The notes beneath the pieces were generated by a model, which saw only the letters and a program-made list of their open reading frames with translations, had not been told where the DNA came from and searched no databases. This document shows positions 1 to 12,968 of a stretch of 64,000 bases of DNA, one piece after another. The stretch lies in contig JAUKTV010000010.1 of the NCBI GenBank assembly GCA_030549205.1, positions 1,446,131 to 1,510,130 on the forward strand, read 5' to 3'. Position 1 is the stretch's first letter. Every line of letters starts with the position of its first letter. This DNA is from Apiosordaria backusii (Eukaryota > Ascomycota > Sordariomycetes > Sordariales > Lasiosphaeriaceae). The position numbers and the translations under genes are program-made.

Positions 1-3000
1 GTAAGTGAGGTGTAAGCTCAAACACCAGGTGCTAGGTGGGCAGGTGACTGGAGTACTCGAGAGCCCGCAAATGCGTCCAGAGACTCCAAGCCCGCAGACA
101 TGCGGTTTTCTCCTTCGACATCACCAAGATAAGGTAGGTAGTACTAAGCGTGTTTGCAACTCCACCCGGTATCAGGAAGTTTTCTACGCGAACTGTGAAA
201 CCTCTTGTCAAGTATTCTTCACAGATGCAAGTTACGCTAATAAATCCAAAAGTCCATTCAACTTATTTAAAACTAGCTAGAACCAGCTGCTCGTTCTCCA
301 AAAAATATGCCTACCCCTTGACGATCTTCCCAAAAAAAGGCCCTTCAACTTCGAGCCTTACCAGACCTAGCTGCTTGGTACTGATTTCCAATGCCTTTCA
401 AAAGCTTCTTCTCCTTTATTTATCGGTAATTATATTCCTTTTAATTACGAATAGTAAATTTGTAATTATCGACGTTTAATTTAGCTTGAACTTTATATAT
501 GTAGGAGTTAATTGTGTTTTGTATTTTTTGGTAGTGTAGCTTTATAATTTTGTTTTCTTTATTTAGAAAAGTCGTATTTGTGATCAGTGTTTTGGGCTAA
601 TTCTGTTCGGGATATGGTCAGTTAACGATAATATTTTTCCTGAAGTATTTAAGGGGAATGTACCTACCTTAATATAACCCTAATGTTATATTCTAATTGC
701 TTTATTATAGTGTTTTAATATTTCGAAACCTTTTCTTTTATGTTGGAATGGAGATGATTGGGCTTTTTGAATTTCCTTCTTTTAATTGTAACCATTGTGT
801 TTACGTAGGTATCGTCTTACTTCTTTTTTATGCACCTTTTAACTTTTACTTTTGTATGTTTGAAGTAAGGGTAAGGTACGGATATAATGATATTGGTGTC
901 GTTATTGCATTGCTGGCTTTGCCTTTTTGTATTATATAGCCTAGGTTGGTGTATTTTTTTGGGAAGAACCTCTAGGTATTGAGGCTTCCTTTTAGCTTTG
1001 TAGAGCTTAGACTTAAATCGTATGTAGGTATAATGATATATATCGCTTGCTTGGCTTGTTGACTTCTGCTGAGTGAGGCGTAGACTGCGAGGGAATTGAG
1101 AATTGGGGAGTTAGGAGTTACTTGGTGAAAGGCCTGTACTGACGGTTGGGGTAAGTGAGTATCTAAATAAAGAGGGTGCAAGTGGCTGTGGTCGAGGAGA
1201 GGGGGGAATGCATGGGGAACCAAAAGCGCCATTACCTAGGGTTTATATAGATATAAAGATCCAAGTATGCTGGCATTATCTTCATCTAGTATTTGGGCTT
1301 TTCCCAACCTTTACCCAACAAGACACTCTTACGTGATGCTGTTTCAGACATCAAGGCCACATACAGGCTTTCAGCAAACTCATTTGGCCCTCCAGCAGTG
1401 TAAAGTTGCAAGCTTATATTAAGACGAAAGACCCTTGGTGATGAGTGGATCCCGTGTACGTAGTTCACACAAAAGGAGACATACTATTCCAGGAAATCGT
1501 TACATACTTGTAGGGAGCTAGTGTTCCAACCAACCAATGAGCGCGTAATTGAATCAGAATAAGCATCGGAAGAAGCAAAGAAGATTGATTACCTGGCTGA
1601 ATGTTGAAACATGCTGCGTACTAGGTACTTAGTCGTTGAAGCGCTAGATCAATAAGAGGAGCACATGACAGTAAGAAGCAACCTTGAAATTAACCTTGAA
1701 ATTCCGGGTTTAATGAAACGGAGCCCCCATGTGTTATTGAAACTGACAATAGCAACCGAGTGTCTTACCTTTGCCGCCAGAAAGCGCACGATGGCAAACA
1801 GAGAGACGTCACCTGCAGATACTGAAGACGAGATGGCGCAGGAGATATGACAAGTCTGGGCCGGTGACAATAAGTCGATGTCGAACCAATGGTCGGCATG
1901 GCCGGGTCGTTCTGAAACAGACATGGCCTAACTAATGTATCTAGGGCTTCTGATATCGAGCGATAGTCACTCAGTATCAGTGTGAGTATTGACTTTTTCA
2001 CAGAATTGGTTTGGGGTTGATCAGATGATGTAGGGTAGTTTGGAACCCCGAGTTTCAAGCATGAACTATTGCATGCCAGTGGGATGCAGTTGTCGCAGAG
2101 TCTGAATTCATGATGGCTGTACAATTTCCCATTATGTCGCACAGCTTGTCAGCATTCAGATGTGGTTGAGATGGAATAGGGGTTCAGGGGCTGCAAAGCC
2201 ACATCAAGCCACCCACGGAAGGTGTAAGCCACAAGCTACTCAAGATCCCAAGACTGCCCCACCATTTCAAACAACTCACCACCCAACAACCCACCTCCGA
2301 CATGCGATATTTTACCCTCCCATCTCGACTTGGACCCTCCAAAATGTTTCAGGTACACGCGGTCGACCGATTTACACGTGCTGCAGGCACGGTTTGGCAC
2401 TCGACCCCTGGAACTGTTTTAATTACGCGGTGGAGGTTCGGAGGATGGTGTCGATGGCATGGCTGCCAAGGCAGCAAGCAGCATGAAAGTGGATGAGGTC
2501 ATCGAAGCACATGGACCAATCCCACCCTGCGTTTGCTGCCGGCATAGGAGCTGCCGGCAACCGGGCCAAGGCAGGGCACGTTGGACTTCTTGCTGCTAGG
2601 ATCGAGATTTGGACCTTGGACAGCGGTTCTTAACGAATTCCCATTTGCTACCGCCCGTGGGCGATGATGTCGTTGCCTCTGGAGCGTTGCTTTCCCCTCC
2701 AACAGCTGTCAACTTTGCTGGAGCCGTCGCACAAACCGCACTCGCTGACCACCAAGCTTGATCTTGCGCCGTGTCCTGGATCTTCGCGTCTCCAGGCCGT
2801 TTGGGACGCCTCTAGAGTGCCGAGAAACATGGGCAAATGGAACGGATAGCAGTCAGAGCGTAAGAGGAGCTGTTGGCTTTTATTTCCTGCTTCTTCTTCG
2901 TATTCTTGGACACATTAAAGCCCACCTCCCGTCTTCCCATGCACCACAGACTCTCGAGTTGTGAGCTGTGTTCCCTCACCCTTCCTCACAGGTATCTTGC

Positions 3001-3241
3001 CTCACATTACTGGAAGAAGACTTCCAGAAATTCCACGCATCTTGCTTCCGTGCTGTGACCTCATTGCTTGCGTGTGGCTGGTGGTATTTCCTACCCCCCC
3101 AAACCTGCCAGGTCAAGTGGCGAATACACTGGCACCCTTCCGTATCACATCGGGCCAGAAGCCTGCGGCGATCGTCATCAGTGGCTTTGCAGCAGGACGC
3201 AGGAAGACGCAACACGACACTGCGGGACAGCCGCTGTCACC
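1..3241. other. No supportable gene; AT-rich left edge
   Basis: No ORF here shows a recognisable domain, and the short ORFs on both strands overlap without any coherent coding signal. Positions about 400-1000 are strongly AT-rich and resemble weakly mutated repeat DNA. From about 2160 the composition becomes balanced. The last few hundred bases are pyrimidine-rich and probably form the promoter and 5' UTR of the kelch gene that starts near 3242. A gene whose body lies left of the window could contribute its edge here, but nothing shows it. Confidence 0.5.
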
Positions 3242-6239
3242 ATGACTGTCGCCCAACTACCGAAAAGCTCTTCGGACCCTGAAATATCCTCTACCCGCCC
3301 CCTCAGGCCCAAGTTCCACCACAGATGCACCAATGACCGAATCCGCGAAGGCTCAGGAACGCCTCCAATATTCTTCTCCATGACGGGAAAGATTCGAAAA
3401 GATCGAAAGTCCGTGTTCAGAGAGGTGGGCTTGGACACGGATGAACCCAATGGTCCCTACTTTAGCGAGCACGAGTTTGGTGAGATCACGGGGCTCACCT
3501 CACCAACCAGCAGCCACCGACCAGACACCGCACAAGGAAACACGAGCGACGATGGAAAGGAGGAGACTGAACAGCGGCAATCACGAGACGAGCGAGACGA
3601 AGCCGAGTCGCCGACATACCCAACACAACGGCCGTGGTACTCGAGGCTGACCCCTGGTCGCCGGCCGAGGATCAAGACAGTCTCAAGTGCGCCGCCTCCC
3701 AGCGTGTCTAGCTTCACGCGCCTTTCCACGTTTGCTCTGCTCATTGCTGTGGTGCTTCCCGCGTTTAGTTATTACAAGGGTGCTGAGGAGGTTGCGCCGC
3801 TTGCTGGTGCCGACGCCGGCGTGATCTACTACCGAGAGATGAAGCCCGGGCCGATACTCGAGACGAGGGCTGATAGTCCGACAAAAGCATGTAAAAGATG
3901 GGCTCATCAGAGTGAGTTCGACCTCCCTTATGTCCTGTGACTATGAAATGCTGACCTCGGTAATAAGCCGCCCAACTCAATGGCACTCTATACATATACG
4001 GCGGCCAAGCATCAAAATCCCCTGATCAGACACAGGACAACTGGAGTAAGAATACACCCCATAGCTATTCTCACATACCTCTTGCTCACCTATCCTTCAG
4101 ATAACAACCTCCTCGTCCTGGACCTCACCAGATCATGGGATATCACCTCCCCCTCCCTCCGCGGCCTCCCCCAGCCATCCGGCCCCCCGGCAGTATCCCT
4201 AGGCTACCTCTGGAACGACTACAACAACCTTTATCTTTACGGCGGTCAATTTTCAGACAAACCCGTCGCGGACGTCCCACCCCTTTCCATCTGGCGGTAT
4301 TCCGTCAAAAGCCAGTCGTGGGATGAGTTCAAGGACCCGAAAACATCAGCAGGGAACTACTCTACGGACGCGGATATCCCGCTTCAGCGCGCTGCTGAAG
4401 GAGCAGGGATATCTGTCCCGGAGTTGGGATTGAGCTGGTATTTCGGTGGGCACTTAGACAGCCACACCACACCGGGGTGGTCAATCCATGTGCCGAGGTT
4501 GTATCTGAAGAGTTTGCTGGAGTTTACCCATCCGGGGTATGGGAATGATGGACTTAGGATTGGTGGGGCGGGGAGTGAGGGTGCGTTTAGGAATATTACC
4601 GAGGGGGGTCTGCAGGTTCAGGATGCGTTTTCTGAACGAGGGGATGCGGCGCTGGTGTTTGTCCCGGGTTGGGGAGAGCGGGGAATTTTGATCGGCCTAG
4701 CGGGGGGAAAGGTGGGAGGGGATTTGATTGATGATTTGAGGACGCTGGATGTGTTTGATATTGAGACGTCGGAGTGGTATCATCAGGATACTACCGGGGA
4801 GGCGCCGAGAGTGAGGGTAAACCTTTGTGCGGTGGTGGCGAGCGCGCCGGATGCGAGCAGTTTTCAGATTTATGTTTACGGGGGGCAGGATCTTGATGTG
4901 AGTGTCCCTCCTTTAGTCGCTTTTGAGGAGAAAAGCTGACAATTTTTTATTTTTTTTGCAGGAAACACAAACTCAATACAACGACATGTACATCCTTTCC
5001 ATCCCAGCCTTCACCTGGATCAAAGTCCCGTCCTTTTCCTCTTCCTCCACTGCACCAAAGGCACGAGCCGGGCACACTTGCAACCTCCGCGACGGCCAAA
5101 TTATCGTGTTTGGCGGCTACACCGGCGCCGACGCAGCCTGCGAGTCCCCCGGTGTCTGGGTCTTCAACGCCTCCTCCCTCACCTGGTCCTCCCGGTTCAA
5201 CTCACTCGGCCACCCCGCCGACCTCTCCCCCGAGAACTCCGTTTTGGGGGCATCATACGGTTATACAGTCCCTGACCCCGTCGCAGAAATAATCGGCGGC
5301 GACGGCAACGGCGGCGCCACAATTACCACACCAGCAGTCGGGAAACCCACCGCCGGCCCCTTCGCAACAGGGAAACCCCCGATTTGGACACTCCCCGGCA
5401 GCACAGCAACAGTCACAGCCTGGGGTCCAGGAGCTACCTCCTTCCCTCCCGGCTCTGAACCCCAACCAGGTGATGATAATAATAGCGAATCCCGAAAAGG
5501 CGGGCTAATCGCCGCGGGCGTCATCGCCGCCTTGGCCGGTCTAGCAGCTATCTACCTGGGCTACTGCGCCTGGCTCTATCGCCGACAAGTCAAAGCTTAC
5601 CGCTCCCACCTCGCAGTGGCAAACCGGTATTCTGGCCCTGCTGGGGCGTCGACAGGGACGTTTTCCGGTCTTGCGGCGTTTTTTGGCGGGAGAAAGAGCA
5701 GCAAGAAATCGAACAAGAGCGCGAGTAACCAGGGTGGTGGGGCGGTTGTCACAGAAAAGGAGAGGTATCCATCGAACAGGATGTCAACTAGCACGACGGA
5801 CTCGCTGTTTGCGACCTCGTCGGGGGTGGGGGGTGTTGAGCCACGGACTGTGTTTGATGATGATGGGAATGATGATATGGGGATGGTGCCGCAGAGGCCG
5901 GGGCAGTGGTGGAGGGATCAGGAAGGGGGGTGGGGGCTGCAGGGGAGCAGTCAGACCGCTGTGGGGACTACTGCTTCTGGGCCGAGTGCTGCTGTGGGTG
6001 CTGCTGGGCCGTCAACTGGAGCGTCGCCTGGGGATGAGGAGGTTGGTGGTGGTGGTGGTGGGAAGAAGGCGGAGAGGGTGAGTAGGAGGAGGAGTACCAG
6101 CGGTGGGAGCACGAGTTCGACTGAGAGATTGTTGGAGGGGCAGGAGCCGAGTTTTTTTAGTGTGGTGATGAAGCCGAGGAGGGCTCTGAGGGTGGTGAAT
6201 GGCCTCGAGGGGGAGGTTACGAGTGCCGGAGCGGAGTAG
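3242..6239 (+). CDS. Kelch-repeat membrane protein, four exons
   Basis: Spliced model: 3242-3911, 3968-4045, 4101-4897, 4962-6239, giving 940 residues with all phases consistent. Exon 2 encodes a kelch strand (TLYIYGGQ), and exons 3-4 continue the beta-propeller with further YGGQ and FGGYTG motifs. Two hydrophobic segments are visible, near residues 161-177 (FALLIAVVLPAFSYY) and 695-720 (GLIAAGVIAALAGLAAIYLGY). The propeller therefore lies between two membrane spans, probably on the outer or lumenal face, with cytosolic ends. The C-terminal tail is low-complexity, rich in Gly and Ser. Kelch propellers usually bind proteins; no enzymatic galactose-oxidase residues are evident. The start is uncertain: Met codons at 3068, 3242 and 3380 are in one frame. 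I chose 3242 because it opens the first long uninterrupted coding stretch; 3380 is a fair alternative. Confidence 0.8.
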
Positions 6240-6768
6240 AATTTACTTATCTTGTGAAGGGTTTTCTGCCGTTACTTGTCTTCAAAGTTTGGATACCCCC
6301 TTTTCTTCGTTGGATGGATTTGGTTGTTGCAGGTTGGGAGGTTGTTGTTACTTACGCATATGAAAGTGGAATGACAGTTATGAGGCAACGAGAAATATAT
6401 ATACAACTAGAAATTTCTTTAATGTAAAATTAGAAGCCTTTCTTAAGTCATATGTTCATCATATAGTGTACTTGAAATGCAGCGTCATGTGTATTTACGT
6501 ACATTAAAGCAAATATTCACCTTGCCTGCCGTGCCTAAGGTATGTTCTGTGTACGGGCAAAGCTACTATGTACAAATCCCATATTTCCCTTCCCAACCAA
6601 TAAAGCCCCAATTCTGGAGCGGCGTTCAAAAACCCTAGTATACAGCGATGCTTGGCTGCCGTGTAAAATGTTGTGTCCAGCTGGACTTCTGCGCATAATA
6701 AGCGCTGGTATAGTTTGTCATCAGGAGCCTACTATCAGACTCGTCTCTCATATATCCCGCCAAGCCCC

Positions 6769-8007
6769 TCAGACCGCCGGCTTAAGCTCTCCATTGCCGC
6801 CGCCAACCACTTCTTGAATCCTGTTCTGGATAGCGCTAATGGAATCCAAAATAGTTGTCGCTTCCCGCACCCGATCAGCGCTCATGAGATGATTGGCAGC
6901 ATCAATGCCTAGTGACATCACCCTTTGGACATAGGGCGGCATCTTGGGCACGGTTGCCGGGTCCCACTGCGACAGCAGTCGCTTCACAAAAGAGTCCTCT
7001 TCGCGGAAATACTGCAGGGCTAGCTCCGCCGATGGTTTTGTGGGGTGGTACAAGTCCAGATGAGCTCTCTCGTGCAAACGGCGTTCCAGTTCAATGCTCA
7101 TGGCTACAAATGGCTCAAAGAGACTGACAGGCGCTTTGGCGTGCTTCCATGAGGCAACAGTGCTTTTCCATGCTACCAGGCTCCAGGCGTCGCCTAGTTG
7201 GTGTAATGGGAGGGCGTTTTGCTTGAGCATGGACTCTACTTGGATGACAGAGGAATAGGCGTCCCGGAGTCCCTCGGTACATGTGTGGGCAGCAATGAAG
7301 TGCTTGATCAGAAGGTCGGAGCAGATCCTCGAGTGCATGGTGTTGATAGATGATGCTTGCTTCATCACTCTTTCGAGCCAGATCCACACCATATCATCGA
7401 GGCCCTCGGCAATCATGAAGCGTAATAACAGGACGCTGAATTTTTGGTTACTGAGCCACGAGTAGGTGCTATGTTGTCCGGATGCCTTGAGCCATTGGAG
7501 AACGAGAAGCCCGGCGCCTGTGCCTTGTAATGGTACGTAGAGTGGTGACTGGCTTAGGGTGTTCTTTTCGGCTGTCTTAAAGATCTTGAGGAGGAATCCA
7601 TGGGCTCGTGGTATTGTCATGAGGCCCTTTGCCACAGCTTGTTGGAAGACTTCTTTGTCATGGTCGTATGGCGAGCTTATCGCTGATGGTCGACGTTGCG
7701 ACGACACTTGGCTGAGTAGGGGGTTGTTGAGAATGGAATGCAGATGCTGGTCTGTGGGTCGATGGGAAACATTGGGTTTCTCGGTCGAGGAAGCAGAAGA
7801 CGCAGCTAGAGTTGTCGGCGCTTTGGGGGTAGAGAGAGGGTTTGGCGCGGGGCCGTGCTGCCTGTCCAATTCGCTTCGAAACGAAGTCTTGAGGGCATCG
7901 AGGAGTCGTTGGGAGTCGCGTTTGTTCAGTGGTAGCGGTTGATGAATGGGAGGTACCAAGCTGGATATCGTCTTGGAGACGGCCTGCCACCCCTTCGCCT
8001 TGGACAT
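6769..8007 (-). CDS. Unidentified conserved-looking protein, single exon
   Basis: An uninterrupted ORF reads from 8163 down to a TGA at 6769 (464 codons from the first Met). I prefer the internal Met at 8007, which opens with MSKAKGWQAVSKTISSLVPP and gives 412 residues; the upstream 52 residues are Ser/Thr/Gln-rich and unlike a folded domain. The body is mostly alpha-helical in appearance, with Leu/Arg/Ala-rich stretches. There is a basic, possibly mitochondrial N-terminus, but no motif I can name. The ORF is long for chance and codon use looks coding. It lies tail to tail with the kelch gene. I do not recognise the family; a mitochondrial helical-repeat protein is one possibility, unproven. 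Confidence 0.6.
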   Translation of the reverse strand: MSKAKGWQAVSKTISSLVPPIHQPLPLNKRDSQRLLDALKTSFRSELDRQHGPAPNPLSTPKAPTTLAASSASSTEKPNVSHRPTDQHLHSILNNPLLSQVSSQRRPSAISSPYDHDKEVFQQAVAKGLMTIPRAHGFLLKIFKTAEKNTLSQSPLYVPLQGTGAGLLVLQWLKASGQHSTYSWLSNQKFSVLLLRFMIAEGLDDMVWIWLERVMKQASSINTMHSRICSDLLIKHFIAAHTCTEGLRDAYSSVIQVESMLKQNALPLHQLGDAWSLVAWKSTVASWKHAKAPVSLFEPFVAMSIELERRLHERAHLDLYHPTKPSAELALQYFREEDSFVKRLLSQWDPATVPKMPPYVQRVMSLGIDAANHLMSADRVREATTILDSISAIQNRIQEVVGGGNGELKPAV

Positions 8008-8163
8008 TTTGTTGGTGGTTGACTGCCAGTGAGGTTGGTTTGTAGGGAAGGATGATGATGACGAGCTCTGGTTGGACCTCTTGGTGGTGGCCTGCTTGAC
8101 GTGAGGTGATGATGGGTCAACCCCACACCAAGGTTCATGGAGGGCCCCACATCTATTGGCCAA

Positions 8164-9831
8164 TCGACTGGCAGCAGTTGATCTGATGCCAAGGCCGACT
8201 TATCTTATCGATTTGTCCATCTCCCATCTCTCACGTGCTCCTTTAAGACCTAAAGCCTTGCCATGTGACTTGGAGCAAACATTCATCGAGTGAATAAGAC
8301 TCGGTTGGCGAGTTCTCTCTATGATCCAGTAGCATTGTTTCAGCAGTTCGGCGAGAACAAACAGAAGGAACCACTCCCTCAGCTGGAGGTTGGTGGCCGT
8401 TGCATGCTACCGGGCACCGGCCCCCTAGTTTACTTCGTATAAGAGCGCAACACACCATTCGCTGCCGGAAATTGCCCAGTCGATATTCTCTGACGCCCGG
8501 CTTGTCCCTGAAGCGGTTTTAGAAGCAGGGAGGATTGTTCTGAAAGCAATGGCTGATGCTGGCTGGCTTGGTCCAATGCCACTCCGCCACACGCCGGTTT
8601 CGGGCAAAACAGTCACAACGCTCTTGCTAGAGCCCAGATAAATCGGCATCTCCATCATGGCAGCACAGTGGGCACCTTTTGGAAAATGAAAAATAGCAGT
8701 TTGGCTCATGAACTACAATGTCCATTTCATGTTGGTTGAGCTGCCCGGTGAGGTCATGTGACATGTCAACCAACAAGCTGACGCTATTCCATGTTTGGCA
8801 TTGTGCCTGGCCAAAGCCCTGACGTCGTTTGGTTCTAGGGTCTTTTACTGGAGACATTGATTGCGGCGCGGCCTTGCTGAGGGCCTGAAAAGGGCAGCCC
8901 AGCATCTCGTCCATTCTGGGAGGCTGCAGCTGGATTAACTGCATTTTCCTGCATATCACAGCCCTCCAGCCCTCTGTAGGGGCTGGTTTTGCCCCTTTTC
9001 CTTTGTTTGACAAGGCGGTAGCCTTTTGCCCCAGTCCTGTCTTGGGCCTCTCATGATCAAACCAAGTGATCAGGTGCCTTTGCAGAGAGGCAAAACCCCA
9101 TCTCTCTCTCAGCTCTAAATCATAGTGGTGAGAAAAGCTGTGGGGTCCCCCCAGTTGTCCCCAAGTGTCCCCAGTTGCAGCAAAGGCACCAATCCCAATG
9201 GAATTCCAGTTCCTCATGACGGATGCGTTGTTGTGTTCATGCCTAGACTTGGTATGGGCGCTGGCACATTTGGGTTCCCGATGAGGGGAAGTGCTGTAGT
9301 GGAGGTTGTGCAAACTCTATGTCAAAGTCGGTAGATGGGGATATGTAGATACAACAAATGAAAATAAGATCAAATAAAATACGAACATGGAAGCTCCAAG
9401 TTGCCTCGTAAAACAATGGCATCGAGGCTGGCGTGTGCGTTGCATTGGGACGCGGTGAATGGTGGGTTTTGGGGTGGTCACTGCTTTCCCCAGGTGCACT
9501 TTGTGAGCGGACCAATTCTGAATCGACAAAATCTGGCCCAGGGTGTGTGTGTCTGTCTTTGCCTCGCTTCCCTTCAGCGATCCGCACTTGGCTTTCCTGC
9601 CACTTCCTCCCGACAACATCGGCTCGATCTCATCCCACGGATCGCATCTCGATTCGACCTCCCAACTCCCGACCGCATTTTACCAACGACCCGACCATCG
9701 TCGACTCGATCCCATTTCGACTCCTCTCAATCTTCCCACCCTCATATCAGTCACTGATTGAAACGGGCTGCCACTGGTGACGCGACTCGTCGCCAAACTC
9801 TTCCAACCACCACACATTCACAATCTCAGCA
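8164..9831. other. Intergenic; Def1 promoter and 5' UTR
   Basis: Between the divergent starts at 8007 and 9832 there is no convincing gene. A 228-codon ORF on the minus strand (8627-9313) has no domain or intron signals and is probably chance. From about 9590 to 9830 the plus strand is C/T-rich, as is common for long fungal 5' UTRs of housekeeping genes. Confidence 0.55.
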
Positions 9832-12800
9832 ATGTCTGAGGTACAGAGCAGGCCATCTGCCCCGCGCGGCAGAGGCTCCGCCCGCGGCGGTCGCGGCGGC
9901 TTCTCAACCCGGGGAGGAGGTCGCACCGCTGCCCGGTCTGCTGGCACGAATGGCACCACGCAACACGACACAGAATCCTCTCTGCCTACTCTGGAGGATG
10001 AGGGCGAGATCAGCGAACTCCGCAAGCTCTATGGCGAACATATTGTCAATATCAAGAGCATCATGTCCGATTGGACCGATGTCGACATCCTCTACGCTCT
10101 CCGCGAGACGGACGGCAATCCCGATGAGACGGTCACCAGAATTCTCGAGGGTAAGCTGACTTTTTGCAGCCCGCCCACCGTTTGCGTCGATACACTGCTC
10201 CCTGCTCTTGGCAGTCCTGTGATCAATCGGGCTCTGACTTCCAAAGAAGCACTGTGACTGACATTGTTCTGTATTCTCCAGGCACCATCTCCAAGTGGAA
10301 CGAGGTCTCCAAGCCGGTGAAGACCAAGGCTAAGAATGACACATTCACTACAACTACTGCCGACTCTGGCGCTGTCGGTGGCCTACGGAACGCACGAGGC
10401 GGCCGTGTCGAGGGTGGGCGTGGTCGTGGCAGAGCCACTGAGCGCGGCGGTCGTGGAGGCGGTCGCGGAAAGTCGATCCACCCTTCAACCAACGGTCCCC
10501 GCGTCAAGGAGAACCAGCCCCTTTCCGTCCCGACTGAGGAATCTACCGAATGGGACACTTCCAAGCCGACTACCGAATCCAATGAATGGACTGACTCCAC
10601 CCCCGCCGAACCTACTCCTGCTCCCGACGCCGTTGAACCTATCCCCGCCGCCGCCCCCGCAAAGCCCTCCCCCGATACCCCAAAGACCTGGGCCAGTATG
10701 TTGAGACAGTCGACTACTCCCAAGCCTGCCCCGAAGCCCAAGGAGGTGCCTGCTCCTCCTCCCGCCGATCCTGTACCTGTCATTGAACCACTTCCCCCCG
10801 CCCCCTCCGAGCCCGAGCCCGAGGTCGTACCCGAGCCCGAGATTGCCGCGCCAGTTGAAGAAAAGGAAGAGCCAGTCCCCGAACCTGTCGAGGAGCAGCC
10901 AACTGCTACCATTCCTATCATCGAGCCGGTCATCCCTGTTGTGCCTGTTGTCCCTGCTGTCGTTGTTCCCGAAGTCGCCCTATCACCCTCCAAGGATGCG
11001 CTCACCGACAAGAACCTCAACAAAGTTCCTGACGTCTCCGCACCTCCCCAGACTGAGACTGCGAGAAGCGAAGCTGCCGACTCCTGGGATCCTCGGGCCG
11101 TTGGCAGCGCCACAGCAACTCCTTTGTCCGCCTCGCAGCAACAGCACCAAGCTGAGCGCACTCCCAGCAGTGGCTTCGCGGCGACCGCGAGCAAGGCGAC
11201 AACTCGTACCCCAGCTTTCCCTCGTCGTGTTTTGGACCAACTCGAGGCCGTTCGCATGCCTGGCAATCGTGATCAGGTCGACCGTGCTGCTGTGCAGTTT
11301 GGTGCTTTCAGCCTCAATGGTGGCATCGAGGACGACATTGACGGTGACCGTGAGGAGCCCGAGACTCGTCCCCAGCCTCCTCAAGACTCTCCCATAGCCC
11401 AGCCCCGGGCCTCCCTCCCTCCAGTTCAGCCCCCGGCTGCTCCTGAGAGTTTCCCTACCCCAACCCAGAAGCCGGCTTCCCAGGTTCCTGCAGGCCCTGC
11501 TGGTATGGCTTCTCACACCTCCCCTGCTGTTCTATCTTGGGTGCTTGCTGACACAAACCCAGCCGCTGCTCCTGCCGCGGCGCCTGCTATCACTCCGGCT
11601 GTTGCATCAGGTATGTCCCATTCATTCGCATCGCTGACGAGGGACAATCTTCTAACCTGCTCAAACAATCCAGCCCCTCAACCAGCCTCGCAACACAACC
11701 AGCAGTACGGACGCTTTGCTCAGCAAACTACTGCTCAAGAGCACAGCGCTTTCCCTCCCTCGAAGCCTTTTGATTCATTCGGTCAGCAACAGCCCAACGC
11801 TGCGTCAACCCAATCGCAATTCGAGGGCAGCTTCCAGGGACAGCCGCTGCCTGCTGCCCAATCTCAAAATCAGCAGCAAGCGTTTAGCTCTGCTCCCAAC
11901 GACTACCCTTCTTACTACACCTCGGGCGATCAGAGAGCCTTCTATGGCGGGTACAACTACAACCAGCAGCAGGGCTCGCAGGACGGCGCCTCCTCGCAAG
12001 CCCAGCGTTTTGGTGGCGGATATGCCGCTTCTCAGACTGACAACCTCAGCCAATACCCCCAGAGTGGTGCCCAACACGGCCAATCCCGCTTTGGTTCTGG
12101 CTCCGCGCCTGCTGGCGAGACCCCGGTCACTACTGCTCCAGCTACCTCGCAGACGTCGGCTCTTCCCCAAGCTGGCCAGACGAGCCAAGCCCAACACAGT
12201 GGGCAGCCTCAGCCCGACCAGTATCCTTACCACCCCTACACCAACAGCCCATACTACGGCGGATATATGGGCGGATATGGACAGTACGGTCAGGGCGGAT
12301 ATGCGCCCTATGGCAAGGGCAACGTCGGCTATCAGCCCAACCAATATGGTATTGCGTCTCAAGGACCTTATGGCTACTCCAACCCCAGCGCCGCCTTTGG
12401 CCAGTCTGCTCTTCACCGGGACAGCGGCGCTGCTGCTGGTGCTGGTGGCCTTGGCGATTACGGCCGTGCAGGATCTCAGTCTGCTCAGGGGCAATCTGGA
12501 TTCGCTGGCATGCATGATGCTTTTGGCCGCGGTGGCTCTAGTTACCAGTCTCAGGCGGCGCAATCGTTCACCGCTCCCGGCAGCCAGCCCGGCGGTGGAC
12601 CCTCTGCTGTCGATGAAATCAAGTCCTTTGGAGATGCTAAGGGCGCCGCCGGACCCAGCCCGTCCCTTGGTGTTGCTGCTCGCCCCGGCTCGGCGGCCAA
12701 CAACGGCCCCGCTCAGTCCGGGCTTCCTCCCCCGCAATCCAGCCAACAGACCAACCTTGGCGGCATGGGCCAGTATGGCTATCCTGGCCACATGCAGCAA

Positions 12801-12968
12801 GGCCACGGCCTTCACGGCAGCCACACGGCCGCTGGTGGCTACGGCATGAGCGCGACTGGCGGACAGAGCCAGCAGAGCTCGTACGGCTACGGTAACCAAG
12901 GCTTTGGCGGTGGCTACTACGGCGGAAACTCTCAGCCTCGTGGCTGGGGCAACAACTACCACCATTAA
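9832..12968 (+). CDS. def1: RNA polymerase II degradation factor Def1
   Basis: Exons 9832-10150, 10282-11610 and 11674-12968 encode 980 residues. The N-terminus is RGG-rich and followed by a CUE-type ubiquitin-binding domain at about residues 58-107 (ELRKLYGEHI, then SDWTDVDILYAL and GNPDETVTRILEG). The middle is Pro/Glu/Ala-rich, and the C-terminal half is Gln/Gly/Tyr-rich and low in complexity. This architecture matches Def1, which recruits elongin-cullin ligase to stalled RNA polymerase II and is proteolytically processed in yeast. A second RG-rich patch follows the first intron. The second intron (11611-11673, GTATGT, CTAAC, CAG) is 63 bp with no stop in frame, so unspliced RNA would also translate. 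The family assignment rests on the CUE domain plus Q-rich layout. Confidence 0.85.

Noticed and set aside
8627..9313. 228-codon minus-strand ORF upstream of def1
   Set aside because: No domain, no intron signals, irregular composition; probably chance.
10223..12965. Several long minus-strand and out-of-frame ORFs across def1
   Set aside because: GC-rich third positions keep other frames open; only the plus-strand frame has the CUE domain and consistent splicing.
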